Assembly: GCA_028751095.1 (NCBI GenBank)
Contig: JAQZCZ010000003.1
Coordinates: 1-58,576 of the forward strand
From: Euryarchaeota archaeon Ods01
GTDB taxonomy: Archaea; Halobacteriota; Halobacteria; Halobacteriales; Halorutilaceae
DNA length: 58,576 bases
Direction: 5' to 3'
Shown here: positions 46,150 to 54,880 of the stretch, in pieces
Numbering within the stretch: position 1 is the stretch's first letter
How the letters are laid out: each line of letters opens with the position of its first letter
The notes under the pieces: generated by a model
The model's database searches: none
Told to the model about the DNA's origin: nothing
The model's input: the letters and a program-made list of their open reading frames with translations, nothing else
Translations under genes and position numbers: made by a program

Positions 46150-46607
46150 CCGCCGTCGTCATCGACGGCGTAGACGGTGAATGGACCGCTTTTGACACCT
46201 CCCATTCCGGGGGAGCCTGAGGGCATCTCGGGAAGGGCTATCTTCGAGCGTTCGCCCTCTAGCATCGTCTCGACCGCCTCGACCGGCACGTGTCCCTCGA
46301 CTACCCTAGTCCCGTCCTCGGTTTCGAGTTCGACAGTATGACAGCTCGTGAGTTCGTCGGGTATTCCGAATCTCTGCTTTACCTCGGTCAGGTCTCCGTG
46401 TAGAGACTCGTTCACTTGGATATCGGTCTTTTCCGAGAGATACTCAGCATACGCTTCACAGCACGCACAGGTGGGCGTCATATGTATCGTGGCTACGGAA
46501 GCAGAAGGAAGGGCTGTCGGTGCGCTGTCGTCCCCTGAACTCAGACATCCGGCTATAGCCGCCGACGCCGAGAGACCCACCGCCCCCATGAAGTCACGTC
46601 TTCTCAT
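46125..46607 (-). CDS. DUF411 Tat lipoprotein, probable copper-binding
   Basis: A 160-residue lipoprotein with Tat signal MRRRDFMGAV and lipobox AGC21. TPTCACCEAY (C47, C49, C50), TSCHTVE (C89, H90) and EGHVP (H106) are the conserved DUF411 ligands. DUF411 proteins accompany copper resistance genes. It is convergent with the YHS permease gene and overlaps its end. Surface metal capture feeding the permease is a reasonable inference. Confidence 0.85.
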   Translation of the reverse strand: MRRRDFMGAVGLSASAAIAGCLSSGDDSAPTALPSASVATIHMTPTCACCEAYAEYLSEKTDIQVNESLHGDLTEVKQRFGIPDELTSCHTVELETEDGTRVVEGHVPVEAVETMLEGERSKIALPEMPSGSPGMGGVKSGPFTVYAVDDDGGYEVFGEF

Positions 46608-46691
46608 AGCTTGTGTACGGAGCGGTGGTTTAACCGGTTTTCCGTTAAGAAAGTTAACCGCCTCTCTGCGCGGACGTGTGAACGTCCGGTA

Positions 46692-46699
46692 GATATACT
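46692..46699 (+). promoter_or_regulatory. TATA box of the uspA-like gene at 46725
   Basis: GATATACT lies 26-33 nt before the ATG, predicting a leaderless mRNA and supporting the short start rather than the frame opening at 46611. Confidence 0.55.
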
Positions 46700-46724
46700 A
46701 TCCTCCGCCAACAAGGATAGCCTC

Positions 46725-47168
46725 ATGTACGACACCGTACTGTTCCCGACGGACGGTAGCAAAGGTAGCGAAAGAGCCGCAGAGAGCGCTATAGAGACGG
46801 CGGCGGCACACGACGCGACCCTCCACGTCCTCCACGTAGTTGACGAGGACGTGTACAAGGCGTACAGCGGCGACGAGTACGTACACGACCGCGAGGGACT
46901 CGAATCGGCTCTCGAACAGGAAGGCAAAGAGGCTGTCGGGGATGTAGCTGAAGACGCGCGCGGTGCGGGTGTTGATGTGGTGACGACGGTCATGCACGGA
47001 ACACCGCACGACGAGGTCGTCGAACACGCCGACGAGATAGACGCCGACCTCATCGTGATGGGAACGAAGGAGCGCGCCGGCGAGTACCGTCAGTTACTCG
47101 GTAGCGTCACGGACCGTGTTCTCCGGACGTCGAGCGTTCCCGTGACGGTCGTCAAGACGCCCGTTTAG
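46725..47168 (+). CDS. Universal stress protein (UspA family)
   Basis: A 147-residue cytoplasmic protein. MYDTVLFPTDGSKGSE opens the fold and VMGTKERAGEYRQLLGSVTDRVLR is close to the ATP-binding G-x2-G-x9-GS motif, with the second Gly shifted. It may bind ATP. It overlaps the convergent HTH gene by four bases. Another UspA is at 51356. Confidence 0.9.
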   Translation: MYDTVLFPTDGSKGSERAAESAIETAAAHDATLHVLHVVDEDVYKAYSGDEYVHDREGLESALEQEGKEAVGDVAEDARGAGVDVVTTVMHGTPHDEVVEHADEIDADLIVMGTKERAGEYRQLLGSVTDRVLRTSSVPVTVVKTPV

Positions 47169-47461
47169 TCGACGCGTAAGACAGGCTCTTCGATACGTTC
47201 GCTCTTACACGACGGACACCGCGACGGACGCGTGAGGAGGTCGTCGAAGTCCGAGAAGCCGCAGTCGGCGCACTCGGGAGGAGCGACGAGGAAGTCCTCT
47301 TCTCCCGACTCAACCGACCGCGACACATGCGGCAGATGTGCGTAGACCGAGCGGACGTGTACGTCGAGAGCATCGGCGAGTTGAGACGGTGTTGCGTCAC
47401 GGTTGCGTAGGTAGTCGGCGATACGGCGGCGCGTCGTCTCGTCGTCGAGTTCGTCGGTCAT
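47165..47461 (-). CDS. HTH regulator fused to a zinc ribbon
   Basis: A 98-residue predicted DNA-binding protein. Residues 8-50 form a winged-helix/HTH (TPSQLADALDVHVRSVYAH) and the C-terminus has CADCGF and CPSCKS as a four-Cys zinc ribbon. This matches the COG3357-type archaeal regulators. Its start overlaps the msrB stop (ATGA on the minus strand), so the two are co-transcribed, and it may regulate the oxidative-repair gene. Confidence 0.85.
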   Translation of the reverse strand: MTDELDDETTRRRIADYLRNRDATPSQLADALDVHVRSVYAHLPHVSRSVESGEEDFLVAPPECADCGFSDFDDLLTRPSRCPSCKSERIEEPVLRVD

Positions 47462-47856
47462 TCCTCGTCTTCGTCGAAGTCAAGGGCGGCGCTGTTTATG
47501 CAGTACCTCTTGCCCGTCGGCTCGGGTCCGTCGTCGAAGACGTGTCCGAGATGTCCGTCGCAGGTAGCGCAGACGACCTCGGTACGTACCATTCCGTGAC
47601 TCCTGTCCTCGCGGAACCCGACCGCGTCGTCCTCCGCATCGTAGAAACTGGGCCAGCCGGTTCCGGAGCCGAACTTCGCCTCGGAGTCGAACAACGGCGC
47701 TCCACATCCGGCGCAGACGTAGGTTCCGTCGTCCTTCTTGTCGACGTACTCTCCCGAGAAACGCGGCTCCGTTCCCGCCTCACGTAGGATACGGTACTCC
47801 TCCTCGGTCAGACAGTCGCGCCATTCGTCGTCGGTTGAGGGCAGTTCGTCGTCCAT
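47458..47856 (-). CDS. msrB: Peptide-methionine (R)-S-oxide reductase MsrB
   Basis: A 132-residue repair enzyme. Zinc ligands are C48, C51, C96 and C99; the catalytic Cys is C119 in RYCINS. GSGTGWPSFY and GHLGHVF are the substrate-pocket motifs. It reduces R-methionine sulfoxide in proteins. The recycling Cys found in some MsrB proteins is not obvious. It is followed by the overlapping HTH-zinc ribbon gene. Confidence 0.95.
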   Translation of the reverse strand: MDDELPSTDDEWRDCLTEEEYRILREAGTEPRFSGEYVDKKDDGTYVCAGCGAPLFDSEAKFGSGTGWPSFYDAEDDAVGFREDRSHGMVRTEVVCATCDGHLGHVFDDGPEPTGKRYCINSAALDFDEDEE

Positions 47857-47937
47857 ACGGTCTATACGGGCGCGGTGGTTAAGACACCTCGGAAGAGACT
47901 CCCGAGGCGTGGGAACAGGGGGCGGAGTGGTCCCGAA

Positions 47938-47945
47938 GATTATTG
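47938..47945 (+). promoter_or_regulatory. TATA box of the DnaJ-domain gene
   Basis: GATTATTG lies 25-32 nt before ATG 47970. It supports that start over the upstream one at 47943, which overlaps the box. Confidence 0.5.
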
Positions 47946-47969
47946 TCTATCACGACGGTACCAGGACTA

Positions 47970-49025
47970 ATGGCGGACCGCGAACCGCATGAGGTACTCG
48001 GTGTCGCGCGCGATGCCTCTGACGACGAGGTACGCGCCGCTTATCGAGAGATGGTGAAGAAACACCATCCCGACGTAAGCGACGACGACGACGCCGAGGA
48101 GCGGTTCGTACGTATACGGAACGCGTACGAGACGATGCAGGAGAGCGAGCCGAAGCCGACAGGTTCCGAACAAACGCCGGACGGAAACCGTGACGAAGAG
48201 GATACGCGGCGATGGAAGAGACAACGCGACGAAAGGCGGCGACGGCAGAGACAACGACGGAAGGCGTGGGAGGACGAATGGGAAAACTTCGAGGGGGAAG
48301 ACGGCAAGGGAAAAGGTCGGGAAAGCACGGAGGAAGAAGCCGGTGGCACGGACAGGAACGACACGGCGGACGGCGAACGGGTCGAGTCGCTCGGCTACGG
48401 ATGGAGCCTGTTCGTCGCCTCGGGCGGCGGTTTCTACGTCTCCAAACGCGGCGGGAGGGGACGGGTCTACCTCGGCGACGACGGGCGGGCGGCGCGCGAC
48501 CGGACGCTGTTCGGCTCCCGCGACGGAGCCGAGAAGGCGTACGAGAGACACGTCGAGAGACGCGAGACCGACGAACGGCGCTCGTCGCTCGGTGACGGCT
48601 GGGACCTTGTCCGTAACGCCGGAAGATACGCCGTCGAAGGGGAGGACGGTTACGTGGGCTTCGACGGTCGTCTACAGGACCGCCCCTACTGGTTTAGTTC
48701 GCGCGACGCGGCGGAGAGGATGCACGAGGAGTACGTCCACGACGAGAGAGAAGACGGTTCCGGCGTCGCGTCACGTGTAGCCGTCGGCGCGGCGCTCCTC
48801 CCGTTCTACGTCACGGTCAGCCTTCTGAACGTCGTAGGCGCGTCACTCGGTATCGGCTCGGGCGGCAGACATCCGTATATCTCAACAGGTCTGGTAACCT
48901 TGTTCCTCGGGAGTCTCGCCGTCTTCTTCGAGTCTTTCATACTGCTGTTCTTCGCGGTCTGGACCGGAATCGAGTTCTTCGTGATGGTGATGGGTCCGTA
49001 CACGGCGGACGAGATAAGGGCGTAG
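47970..49025 (+). CDS. J-domain membrane protein with duplicated central domain
   Basis: A 351-residue protein. Residues 4-65 are a J domain with HPD at 33-35, which would stimulate Hsp70. A very basic stretch (80-100) and an acidic linker follow. Two related units of about 55 residues then occur (139-196 and 206-257), each opening SLGxGWxL and ending in a SRDxAExxxxxxV helix. The C-terminus has two or three membrane helices. The central repeat is unknown to me. It may recruit Hsp70 to the membrane. Confidence 0.75.
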   Translation: MADREPHEVLGVARDASDDEVRAAYREMVKKHHPDVSDDDDAEERFVRIRNAYETMQESEPKPTGSEQTPDGNRDEEDTRRWKRQRDERRRRQRQRRKAWEDEWENFEGEDGKGKGRESTEEEAGGTDRNDTADGERVESLGYGWSLFVASGGGFYVSKRGGRGRVYLGDDGRAARDRTLFGSRDGAEKAYERHVERRETDERRSSLGDGWDLVRNAGRYAVEGEDGYVGFDGRLQDRPYWFSSRDAAERMHEEYVHDEREDGSGVASRVAVGAALLPFYVTVSLLNVVGASLGIGSGGRHPYISTGLVTLFLGSLAVFFESFILLFFAVWTGIEFFVMVMGPYTADEIRA

Positions 49026-49055
49026 CTATATGTAGCGGGCGGCGCAGTAAGGGAT

Positions 49056-50216
49056 ATGGTGCCCAAGAGGGAAAGCGTCGCAGTCGCCCTCACCGCGGTC
49101 GTAGGAGTTCTCTCCGTAGTGACGGGCGTGCTGTCGCTTTCTTACCAGCCGTACGTGACGCCGCTCGCGGAGTACATACCGGGGGCAATACGGGCTACGG
49201 TTTCGCTGACCGGCGCTTTCACGGGGTTCGCTATGCTCCTGAGCGCGTGGGGTCTGAAGCGCCGTCTCCGTCTCGCGTGGTACAGTTCGCTCGCCCTCCT
49301 GCCCCTAACGGCGTTCCAAGGTCTGGCTCAGTCAAACGTCGTCTCGGTTCCGCTTATCGTACTCTCGCTTCTCGCTATGCCGAACGTCTTTGCCAACAGG
49401 TCGCGTTTCTCGCGTCCGCTCACGCTCAACCAAGGACAGTGGGCGGCTACGGGCGCTCTCGGCTCGGCGCTTCTCTACGGGACCGTCGGTAGCTATGCAC
49501 TCCGCGACGGCTACGAGAACATACAGACTCCTCTCGATGCAATGTACTACACCGTCATCACCGTCTCGACGGTAGGCTACGGCGACGCGGTTCCGACGAC
49601 ACAGCTGGCACGTGTCTTCGCTATCTCGTTCATAGTCGTCGGGACGGCGTCGTTCGCCTTCGCCCTCGGTACGCTCGTCACTCCGGCGTTGGAGGCACGG
49701 ATGTCGAAGGCTCTCGGTAGGATGACAACCCTCCAGCTGGAGGCGCTTCAGGACCATATCATAGTGCTTGGCTGGAGCGAAGACACTAACCCGATACTGG
49801 AGGAGTTCAAGGACCGTACCGAGTTCGTCATCCTAACGCCCGATGCGGCGACCGCGTCGAAGCTACGTGACAGGAATATGATGGTAATCAACGCCGAGCC
49901 GAGCGATGAGAAGGCGTTGGAGAAAGCGCGCATATCGGAAGCCTTAGCGGTCGTGGCGGCGACGAACGAGGACGCACGCGACGCATTCGGCGTCCTGACG
50001 GCGCGGCAGATGAACCCCGACGTACGTATCGTGGTTTCGGCGGCAGAGGAGGAGAACGTGGAGCGCCTCCGGCGGGCGGGTGCTGACACCGTCATCAGTC
50101 CGGCGAGTATCGTAGGAGACCTTCTGGTAGAGTCAGCCGTAACGGGAGAGGACGCCGGAAAGGTCGCCGACGAACTGATAGACGAGAAGATAGACGGAGA
50201 AGAAGCGGAAGATTAA
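49056..50216 (+). CDS. Potassium channel with RCK domain
   Basis: A 386-residue protein. The first 125 residues give about four extra helices, then a two-helix pore module with selectivity filter TVGYGD (172-177). A cytoplasmic RCK/TrkA-N domain begins near 230 (DHIIVLGWSEDTNPIL); its dinucleotide loop is not GxGxxG. The TrkA-C domain is missing. It overlaps by four bases a convergent gene encoding a related RCK domain. In a salt-in halophile it would take part in K+ balance. Gating ligand unknown. Confidence 0.88.
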   Translation: MVPKRESVAVALTAVVGVLSVVTGVLSLSYQPYVTPLAEYIPGAIRATVSLTGAFTGFAMLLSAWGLKRRLRLAWYSSLALLPLTAFQGLAQSNVVSVPLIVLSLLAMPNVFANRSRFSRPLTLNQGQWAATGALGSALLYGTVGSYALRDGYENIQTPLDAMYYTVITVSTVGYGDAVPTTQLARVFAISFIVVGTASFAFALGTLVTPALEARMSKALGRMTTLQLEALQDHIIVLGWSEDTNPILEEFKDRTEFVILTPDAATASKLRDRNMMVINAEPSDEKALEKARISEALAVVAATNEDARDAFGVLTARQMNPDVRIVVSAAEEENVERLRRAGADTVISPASIVGDLLVESAVTGEDAGKVADELIDEKIDGEEAED

Positions 50217-50674
50217 GCCTCTCTAAGCCGGTACCGCATCTCGTCGAGCATCTTCTCCGTGTCTTCGCCCGTCAGCGCCGACTCGGCGAGGAGCTTCCCC
50301 ACTATGTTGGCAGGACTGATTACGGTATTCGCGCCGGCACGGCGTAGCTTCCTTGCGTTTTCGACGTTCGATGCGACCGAGATTATCTGTATTTCGGGAT
50401 TGTGTTCGCGCACAGTGAGTATTGAGAGAGCGTCCTCGGCGTCGTTCTCGCTGGCGACGACGACGGCGCTGGCGCGACCTATACCCGCGGCTTCAAGAGC
50501 CTCTTCGTTGACGCTCTCAGACTCAACGACCTCGTAGCCCTTCAGTTGGAGACGTTCGGCAAGTTCGGGGTCGGTAGCCACAACGACGTACCGCGTCTTC
50601 TTGCCGAGCTTGTCAAGGACGGGACGCGTAAGGTAGCCGTATCCGAGGACGATAACATGGTCTCTTAGCTCCAC
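50213..50674 (-). CDS. Stand-alone RCK/TrkA-N protein
   Basis: A 153-residue cytoplasmic protein. DHVIVLGYGYLTRPVL, LRRAGANTVISPANIVGKLL and ESALTGED closely parallel the RCK part of the neighbouring channel (LRRAGADTVISPASIVGDLL). The dinucleotide loop is altered. It probably arose by duplication of the channel's RCK domain and could form mixed gating rings with it. Confidence 0.85.
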   Translation of the reverse strand: MELRDHVIVLGYGYLTRPVLDKLGKKTRYVVVATDPELAERLQLKGYEVVESESVNEEALEAAGIGRASAVVVASENDAEDALSILTVREHNPEIQIISVASNVENARKLRRAGANTVISPANIVGKLLAESALTGEDTEKMLDEMRYRLREA

Positions 50675-50701
50675 GTTTCTCGGTCGTATCGAGACGTAAT
50701 A

Positions 50702-51313
50702 TTACTTGCGTCGGTCGACGCGGAAGGCGACGAGAGACAGAGCGACAAGGGCGGCGAGGACACCGAAGCCGGGTAGTCCCTCATCCTCGGGTTCGCCGTC
50801 GTCATCTTCATCGACCTGCTCTAGGAGTTCCTGACGCGTCTGGTTAAGCTGGTCCCTACGTTCTTCGAGTTCGTCTATCTCGCTTTCGAGGGTGTTCCGG
50901 CGGTCTTCAAGGCTTTCCACGGCGTCACGTATCTCCGCAGGGGTAACCGGCTCCCTGTACAGGTCGACCGCTAACCGTGCCTCGTTGCCTTCGAGGTCGG
51001 TGGCGACGACGGTGTAGACGTTACTTCCGGCGCGGGTTTCGAGTACCTGCGAGGTCGTATGTCTCGTCTCGTTTATCCCTGCGTAAACCGTCGTGTTGTG
51101 CAAGTTGGTTTCGAGCGTGTTAAGCTCGTTCTCGGACTCGACGGTGATTCCGACCGCAACCTCCTGTTCCTCAACCTCGAACGTCTCGCCGTCTTCGACC
51201 TGTTCGCCCTCTACGACGACCTCGACTGAGACGGAGTCAGCAGACGCGGGCGAGGCAACGAGTCCAACGGCTACGAGACCGGCGACAGCCGCTAGGACGA
51301 AGAAGCGTTTCAT
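50702..51313 (-). CDS. Secreted coiled-coil protein with PGF-CTERM anchor
   Basis: A 203-residue protein with a Sec signal (cleavage near ASADS), a beta-rich domain (about 28-120), a coiled coil (130-165), an acidic linker and the C-terminal GLPGFGVLAALVALSLV with basic end, a PGF-CTERM tail for archaeosortase. N-glycosylation sequons (NTT, NET, NQT) are present. The function is unknown; a cell-surface role is likely. Confidence 0.8.
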   Translation of the reverse strand: MKRFFVLAAVAGLVAVGLVASPASADSVSVEVVVEGEQVEDGETFEVEEQEVAVGITVESENELNTLETNLHNTTVYAGINETRHTTSQVLETRAGSNVYTVVATDLEGNEARLAVDLYREPVTPAEIRDAVESLEDRRNTLESEIDELEERRDQLNQTRQELLEQVDEDDDGEPEDEGLPGFGVLAALVALSLVAFRVDRRK

Positions 51314-51355
51314 ACAGCCGAATACGGCGCGGGAGCATATACGGCTTTCGTCGTT

Positions 51356-51772
51356 TCAGACGTCGCGGAACCTCGGCGTCCCCATCGGAACGACGAAGAC
51401 GGGGACAGACAGACGGTTGATGAGAGCCTCAGCGGTAGTGCGGGAGCTTCCGTCACGGACCTTCGTATGACCGACGAGGACAACGTCGTATCCCTCTGCC
51501 TCATCGGCGATTGCGTCAGCAACCCCTTCGTACTCGACGGGTTCCTCACGTAGCTTCGACGTTACGTCGATGCCTTCTTCCGCGAGACGGGTCTCGAAGT
51601 TGGCGAAGGCGTTCTTGTGGTCCTCGATATCCTGACGACCTTCCTCGGACAGCGTCAGCGAGAGCATATGTACCGAAGCGTCGAACCGCGACGCCGTCTC
51701 GACGACGTGGTCGATAAGTTCGTTGTGGTCTAACAGGTAGAAGCTCACGGGGAACAGTATCTCGTCGTACAT
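51356..51772 (-). CDS. Universal stress protein (UspA family)
   Basis: A 138-residue protein. MYDEILFPVSFYLLDHNE opens the fold, but the usual Asp at the ATP site is changed (FPVS instead of FPTDGS). The C-terminal VLVGHTKVRDGSSRTTAEAL is a shortened G-x2-G-x9-GS. It may be a non-ATP-binding UspA. It lies divergent from the methyltransferase at 51824. Confidence 0.82.
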   Translation of the reverse strand: MYDEILFPVSFYLLDHNELIDHVVETASRFDASVHMLSLTLSEEGRQDIEDHKNAFANFETRLAEEGIDVTSKLREEPVEYEGVADAIADEAEGYDVVLVGHTKVRDGSSRTTAEALINRLSVPVFVVPMGTPRFRDV

Positions 51773-51823
51773 ACACCGTGTAGAACGACCTTCCTTTTTA
51801 GCTTTGCGCGCGTAACGGGTGCT

Positions 51824-52411
51824 GTGCGCAAGGACGTCGAGATACTGCTTCAGGAACTCAAAGGGTTCGAGGAGCCGGAGGCTCGCCTAGAGCAGTACAT
51901 GACGCCCCCTTCGGTTGCCGGCACCCTCCTGCATTTCGCGTGGAGCAACGACGACCTCGACGGAACGGTCCTCGACCTCGGATGCGGAACCGGCGTCTTG
52001 GGCGTCGGTGCGGCAGTATACGGCGCGCGTGTCGTCGGGGTCGACGTAGACGTAGACGCCTTACGTATCGCTCAGTCGAACGCGGCGCGCGCAGGGGTTG
52101 AGACGGGGACGGACTGGATACGCGGAGACGCGTCGGCGGTCCCCGTCTCACGCGTCGATACTGTCGTGATGAACCCTCCGTTCGGGGCGCAGAACGAGGG
52201 TGCCGACCGTCCCTTTCTACGCGCCGCCGAGGAGGTCGCCGATGTCGCGTACACGGTCCACAACGCCGGAAGCCTCGGCTTCGTCGAGGGCTTCGTCAAC
52301 GGCGAGGTGACCGACGCCTTCGAGACGACGATGAGGCTCCCGCGTCAGTTCGAGTTTCACGAGGAAGACGAACGCGAGATTACTGTCGAAGTCTACCGTA
52401 TAGAGTTCTGA
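51824..52411 (+). CDS. METTL5-like RNA N6-adenine methyltransferase
   Basis: A 195-residue class I methyltransferase. VLDLGCGTGVLGVGA binds SAM and MNPPFGAQNEGADR is the NPPF catalytic box, as in METTL5 proteins that methylate rRNA. RLEQYMTPP near the N-terminus is another mark of the group. GTG 51824 is the start, with TTTTTA at 51795-51800 as TATA. It overlaps the convergent rhomboid gene by 19 bp. The target nucleotide is not assigned. Confidence 0.86.
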   Translation: MRKDVEILLQELKGFEEPEARLEQYMTPPSVAGTLLHFAWSNDDLDGTVLDLGCGTGVLGVGAAVYGARVVGVDVDVDALRIAQSNAARAGVETGTDWIRGDASAVPVSRVDTVVMNPPFGAQNEGADRPFLRAAEEVADVAYTVHNAGSLGFVEGFVNGEVTDAFETTMRLPRQFEFHEEDEREITVEVYRIEF

Positions 52412-53985
52412 CGCGCTCCGTCGAGGCGTCCCACGACGGCGCGGGTCCGGTCGGTTGAGGCGACCACCTCCCTGTCCTCAAGCTCGAAGGTTACGTTCTC
52501 AACGGTCGTCATCCTGTTGCCGATATAGACACGGCGTTCCTCCCCGTCACGTCTCATCGTAACCGCTCGGTCGCCGTCGGTGACGGACAGGTTGAGGTTC
52601 CAGCCGTCTACGGTGGTGCCGGCAGAGGCAGGCGGCGAGTCGTAGACCGACCGAGTCTCGTTCTCAGCGGTGACGAGAACCGAGTATGAGCGGTCGCCCG
52701 ACGCCGTCGTCAAGCCGACGCGTTCGACCTCGACGGTTTCGTCCCAAGTCAGTCCCCCGACAAGGAACGAACGGCTCGGGTCGGACCGTAGCTCCTGCTG
52801 TGAGGCGGCGCGGTGCCAGACGCCGCGGTCTTCGCTCGTCACGAAAGCGCCGCTCGCGGTGAAGTTGACCGGCGCAACGTCGATGAGCGGTATAGAGACA
52901 ACGCGCTCGTTTTCGACGTTTTCGCCGTACCAGACCGAGTAGTCGCCCACCTCGACCTTCTGAACATCGTCGACGGTCGAGACGCCACCGAGACCCGTCA
53001 CTAAGCCTATTACGCAGATAACGGCGACAGGGACGGCGAGTGCACTGACCGAGACGACGCGCTGAGGAGCGAACTCCTCTATTCTGACGAACGGCTCGGC
53101 ATTGGACTCGACGTAGACGGCGTACCCTACGAGGACGGCGAGGGCAGCGACGAGAGCAACGCCCGCGGCACGGAACAAGACGTATACTGAACCGTCCATC
53201 GTCCATACGGACGAAAGTCCTTGGGCGAGTCCGAGAATTAGAACCGCTGCTCCGACGCGGTAGCCGTCAACGACGAAACGTCGGCGGCGGGCGAGAAGGA
53301 CGGCGAGAGCGATACCGAGAAGAAAGCCGAGCGCGTGGGCGTCGACAGCGACGTTTGCCCATCCGGGCGTCGTAAACGTCTCGCCGGCAGTCCGGCGCGT
53401 CACGGGGTCACGGATAGCGCTGACGACGGTGCGTAGGGCGCTCGTGACTACGAGCAAGCCGACAGATACGACGGGGTAAAAGACGACGACAAAGCCGAAG
53501 AAGAAGAAGACTACGCCCGAGAAGCCTATCGACGGTCCCCACGATAATACGGAGATGAAGACGCCGATACCGTACCACGCGACGGGGATGCCGACAAGTG
53601 CGCGGACGAGAGGTCGACGAGACGGCTTGTGACCGATAATATACTCGGCAACGGGAGCGAAGACGACCGCCGCGACGAGGTTTCCGGTTATGTGGGAGAC
53701 GTTACCGTGTCCGATAGGAGCGGTGAGATAGCCGGTCGGGTAGCCATACGACCACGAGAAGTAGGGGATTGTAAGCAGGTCTCCCGTGTAGGCGCGCTGT
53801 GCGAACGTGAAGAAGACGAGGTTGACGCCGACAATGACGCAGGTCGAGAGAGGCAGACCCGCGACGAGACGGCGGCGCGCAAGACGGTGCGCCTCGTGGA
53901 GGACAGACGGGCGCGCGTAGTAGGCGACGAGCGCGAGGAAGACGAACGAAACCGCGAGAGCGACGTACGACGCTATCTCTATCAC
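52393..53985 (-). CDS. Rhomboid-family intramembrane serine protease with C-terminal domain
   Basis: A 530-residue protein. The rhomboid core (about 50-235) shows GHGNVSHITGN (H93, H98, N102), catalytic S156 in GFSG and H217 in VDAHALG, so the dyad is intact. Further helices reach about 325. The last 200 residues form a beta-rich domain with several N-glycosylation sequons (NFT, NET, NLS, NVT) and so probably lie outside. It cleaves membrane proteins within the bilayer; substrates unknown. Confidence 0.86.
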   Translation of the reverse strand: MIEIASYVALAVSFVFLALVAYYARPSVLHEAHRLARRRLVAGLPLSTCVIVGVNLVFFTFAQRAYTGDLLTIPYFSWSYGYPTGYLTAPIGHGNVSHITGNLVAAVVFAPVAEYIIGHKPSRRPLVRALVGIPVAWYGIGVFISVLSWGPSIGFSGVVFFFFGFVVVFYPVVSVGLLVVTSALRTVVSAIRDPVTRRTAGETFTTPGWANVAVDAHALGFLLGIALAVLLARRRRFVVDGYRVGAAVLILGLAQGLSSVWTMDGSVYVLFRAAGVALVAALAVLVGYAVYVESNAEPFVRIEEFAPQRVVSVSALAVPVAVICVIGLVTGLGGVSTVDDVQKVEVGDYSVWYGENVENERVVSIPLIDVAPVNFTASGAFVTSEDRGVWHRAASQQELRSDPSRSFLVGGLTWDETVEVERVGLTTASGDRSYSVLVTAENETRSVYDSPPASAGTTVDGWNLNLSVTDGDRAVTMRRDGEERRVYIGNRMTTVENVTFELEDREVVASTDRTRAVVGRLDGARQNSIR

Positions 53986-54075
53986 AGTACGGAGTTAGTC
54001 TCGGTACTCCATATAACCAACGAGTCGAGGGACGCGACCGCAAGCTTGAAACTCGTCTTCCGCGTAAACCCGACG

Positions 54076-54360
54076 ATGAACGTTAAGATACTGTCGAAGA
54101 CGGATGACGAGACGGAGGTCGAGATTGAGGGCGAGGACCACACGCTGATGAACGTCCTCAAGGACGCCCTCCTGCGTCTCGACGAGGTGGAGGCGGCAAC
54201 GTACGAGATGAACCCCGAACAGAGCGGCGGTCAGACGGAGCCGGTTCTGTACATCAAGACCGAGGAGGGTGACCCTCTCGACGCTCTTGAGGAAGCGACC
54301 GACGAGATACAGGAAGACGCCGCAGAGTTCCGCGACGCCTTCGAAGACGTTATTGCGTGA
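54076..54360 (+). CDS. rpoL: DNA-directed RNA polymerase subunit L (Rpo11)
   Basis: A 94-residue protein. GEDHTLMNVLKDALL and ATYEMNPE are the signature of the Rpb11/L family. It pairs with subunit D in the polymerase assembly platform. ATG 54076 is right; the frame is open far upstream but only by chance against the rhomboid gene. Its end overlaps the convergent hemK2 gene by 11 bp. Confidence 0.95.
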   Translation: MNVKILSKTDDETEVEIEGEDHTLMNVLKDALLRLDEVEAATYEMNPEQSGGQTEPVLYIKTEEGDPLDALEEATDEIQEDAAEFRDAFEDVIA

Positions 54361-54880
54361 GACGTAGAACGACGAGTTCCTCAAAGAAGTAACGGTCGGA
54401 GGCGACGCGTTCGGCGTCGAACCCCTCGTTCTCCTCGAACTCCTCGATACCCGACAGCGACGACGCTACGAGAAGGACGCGCCCCTCGGGAGCGAGTACG
54501 CGCGGGACTTCGTCAAGGAAACGTTCGGCTACTTCGCGTCCCGTCTCGCCGCCGCCGACTGCGCGCGCTATGCCGTCGTCAGGGGTTTCGTCGGACGAGG
54601 GCAGGTAGGGCGGGTTGAATACGACGAGGTCGAAGGAGGCGTCGAGAGCCGCGACGAGGTCGGTCCGGACAGCCGGAACGCCACGGTCGCGTGCGGCGCG
54701 GACGGCAGCGAGGTTAACGTCGGTTGCGACGACGCGGCGCGTCTCGTCTGCGAGCGCCTCGGCGACGACGCCGCTTCCCGTACCGACTTCGAGCGCGCGG
54801 TCGTCGGGGCGCGCCTCGTCGAGTGCGGCGTCGCGTAACAGGAAGCTGTCCTCCGACGGCGGATATACGTCGCGTGTCAT
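54350..54880 (-). CDS. HemK2/Mtq2-type protein methyltransferase
   Basis: A 176-residue class I methyltransferase. YPPSEDSFLL at the N-terminus and NPPYLPSS at the active site are typical of the HemK2/Mtq2 group, which methylates the Gln of the GGQ loop in release factor aRF1. SAM motif ALEVGTGSGVVAEAL is present. It overlaps ksgA by ATGA on the minus strand, the order usual in Euryarchaeota. Confidence 0.9.
   Translation of the reverse strand: MTRDVYPPSEDSFLLRDAALDEARPDDRALEVGTGSGVVAEALADETRRVVATDVNLAAVRAARDRGVPAVRTDLVAALDASFDLVVFNPPYLPSSDETPDDGIARAVGGGETGREVAERFLDEVPRVLAPEGRVLLVASSLSGIEEFEENEGFDAERVASDRYFFEELVVLRLTQ

Noticed and set aside
53629-54075. In-frame extension upstream of rpoL
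   Set aside because: It lies opposite the rhomboid gene, and rpoL homologues start at the MNVKIL position at 54076.
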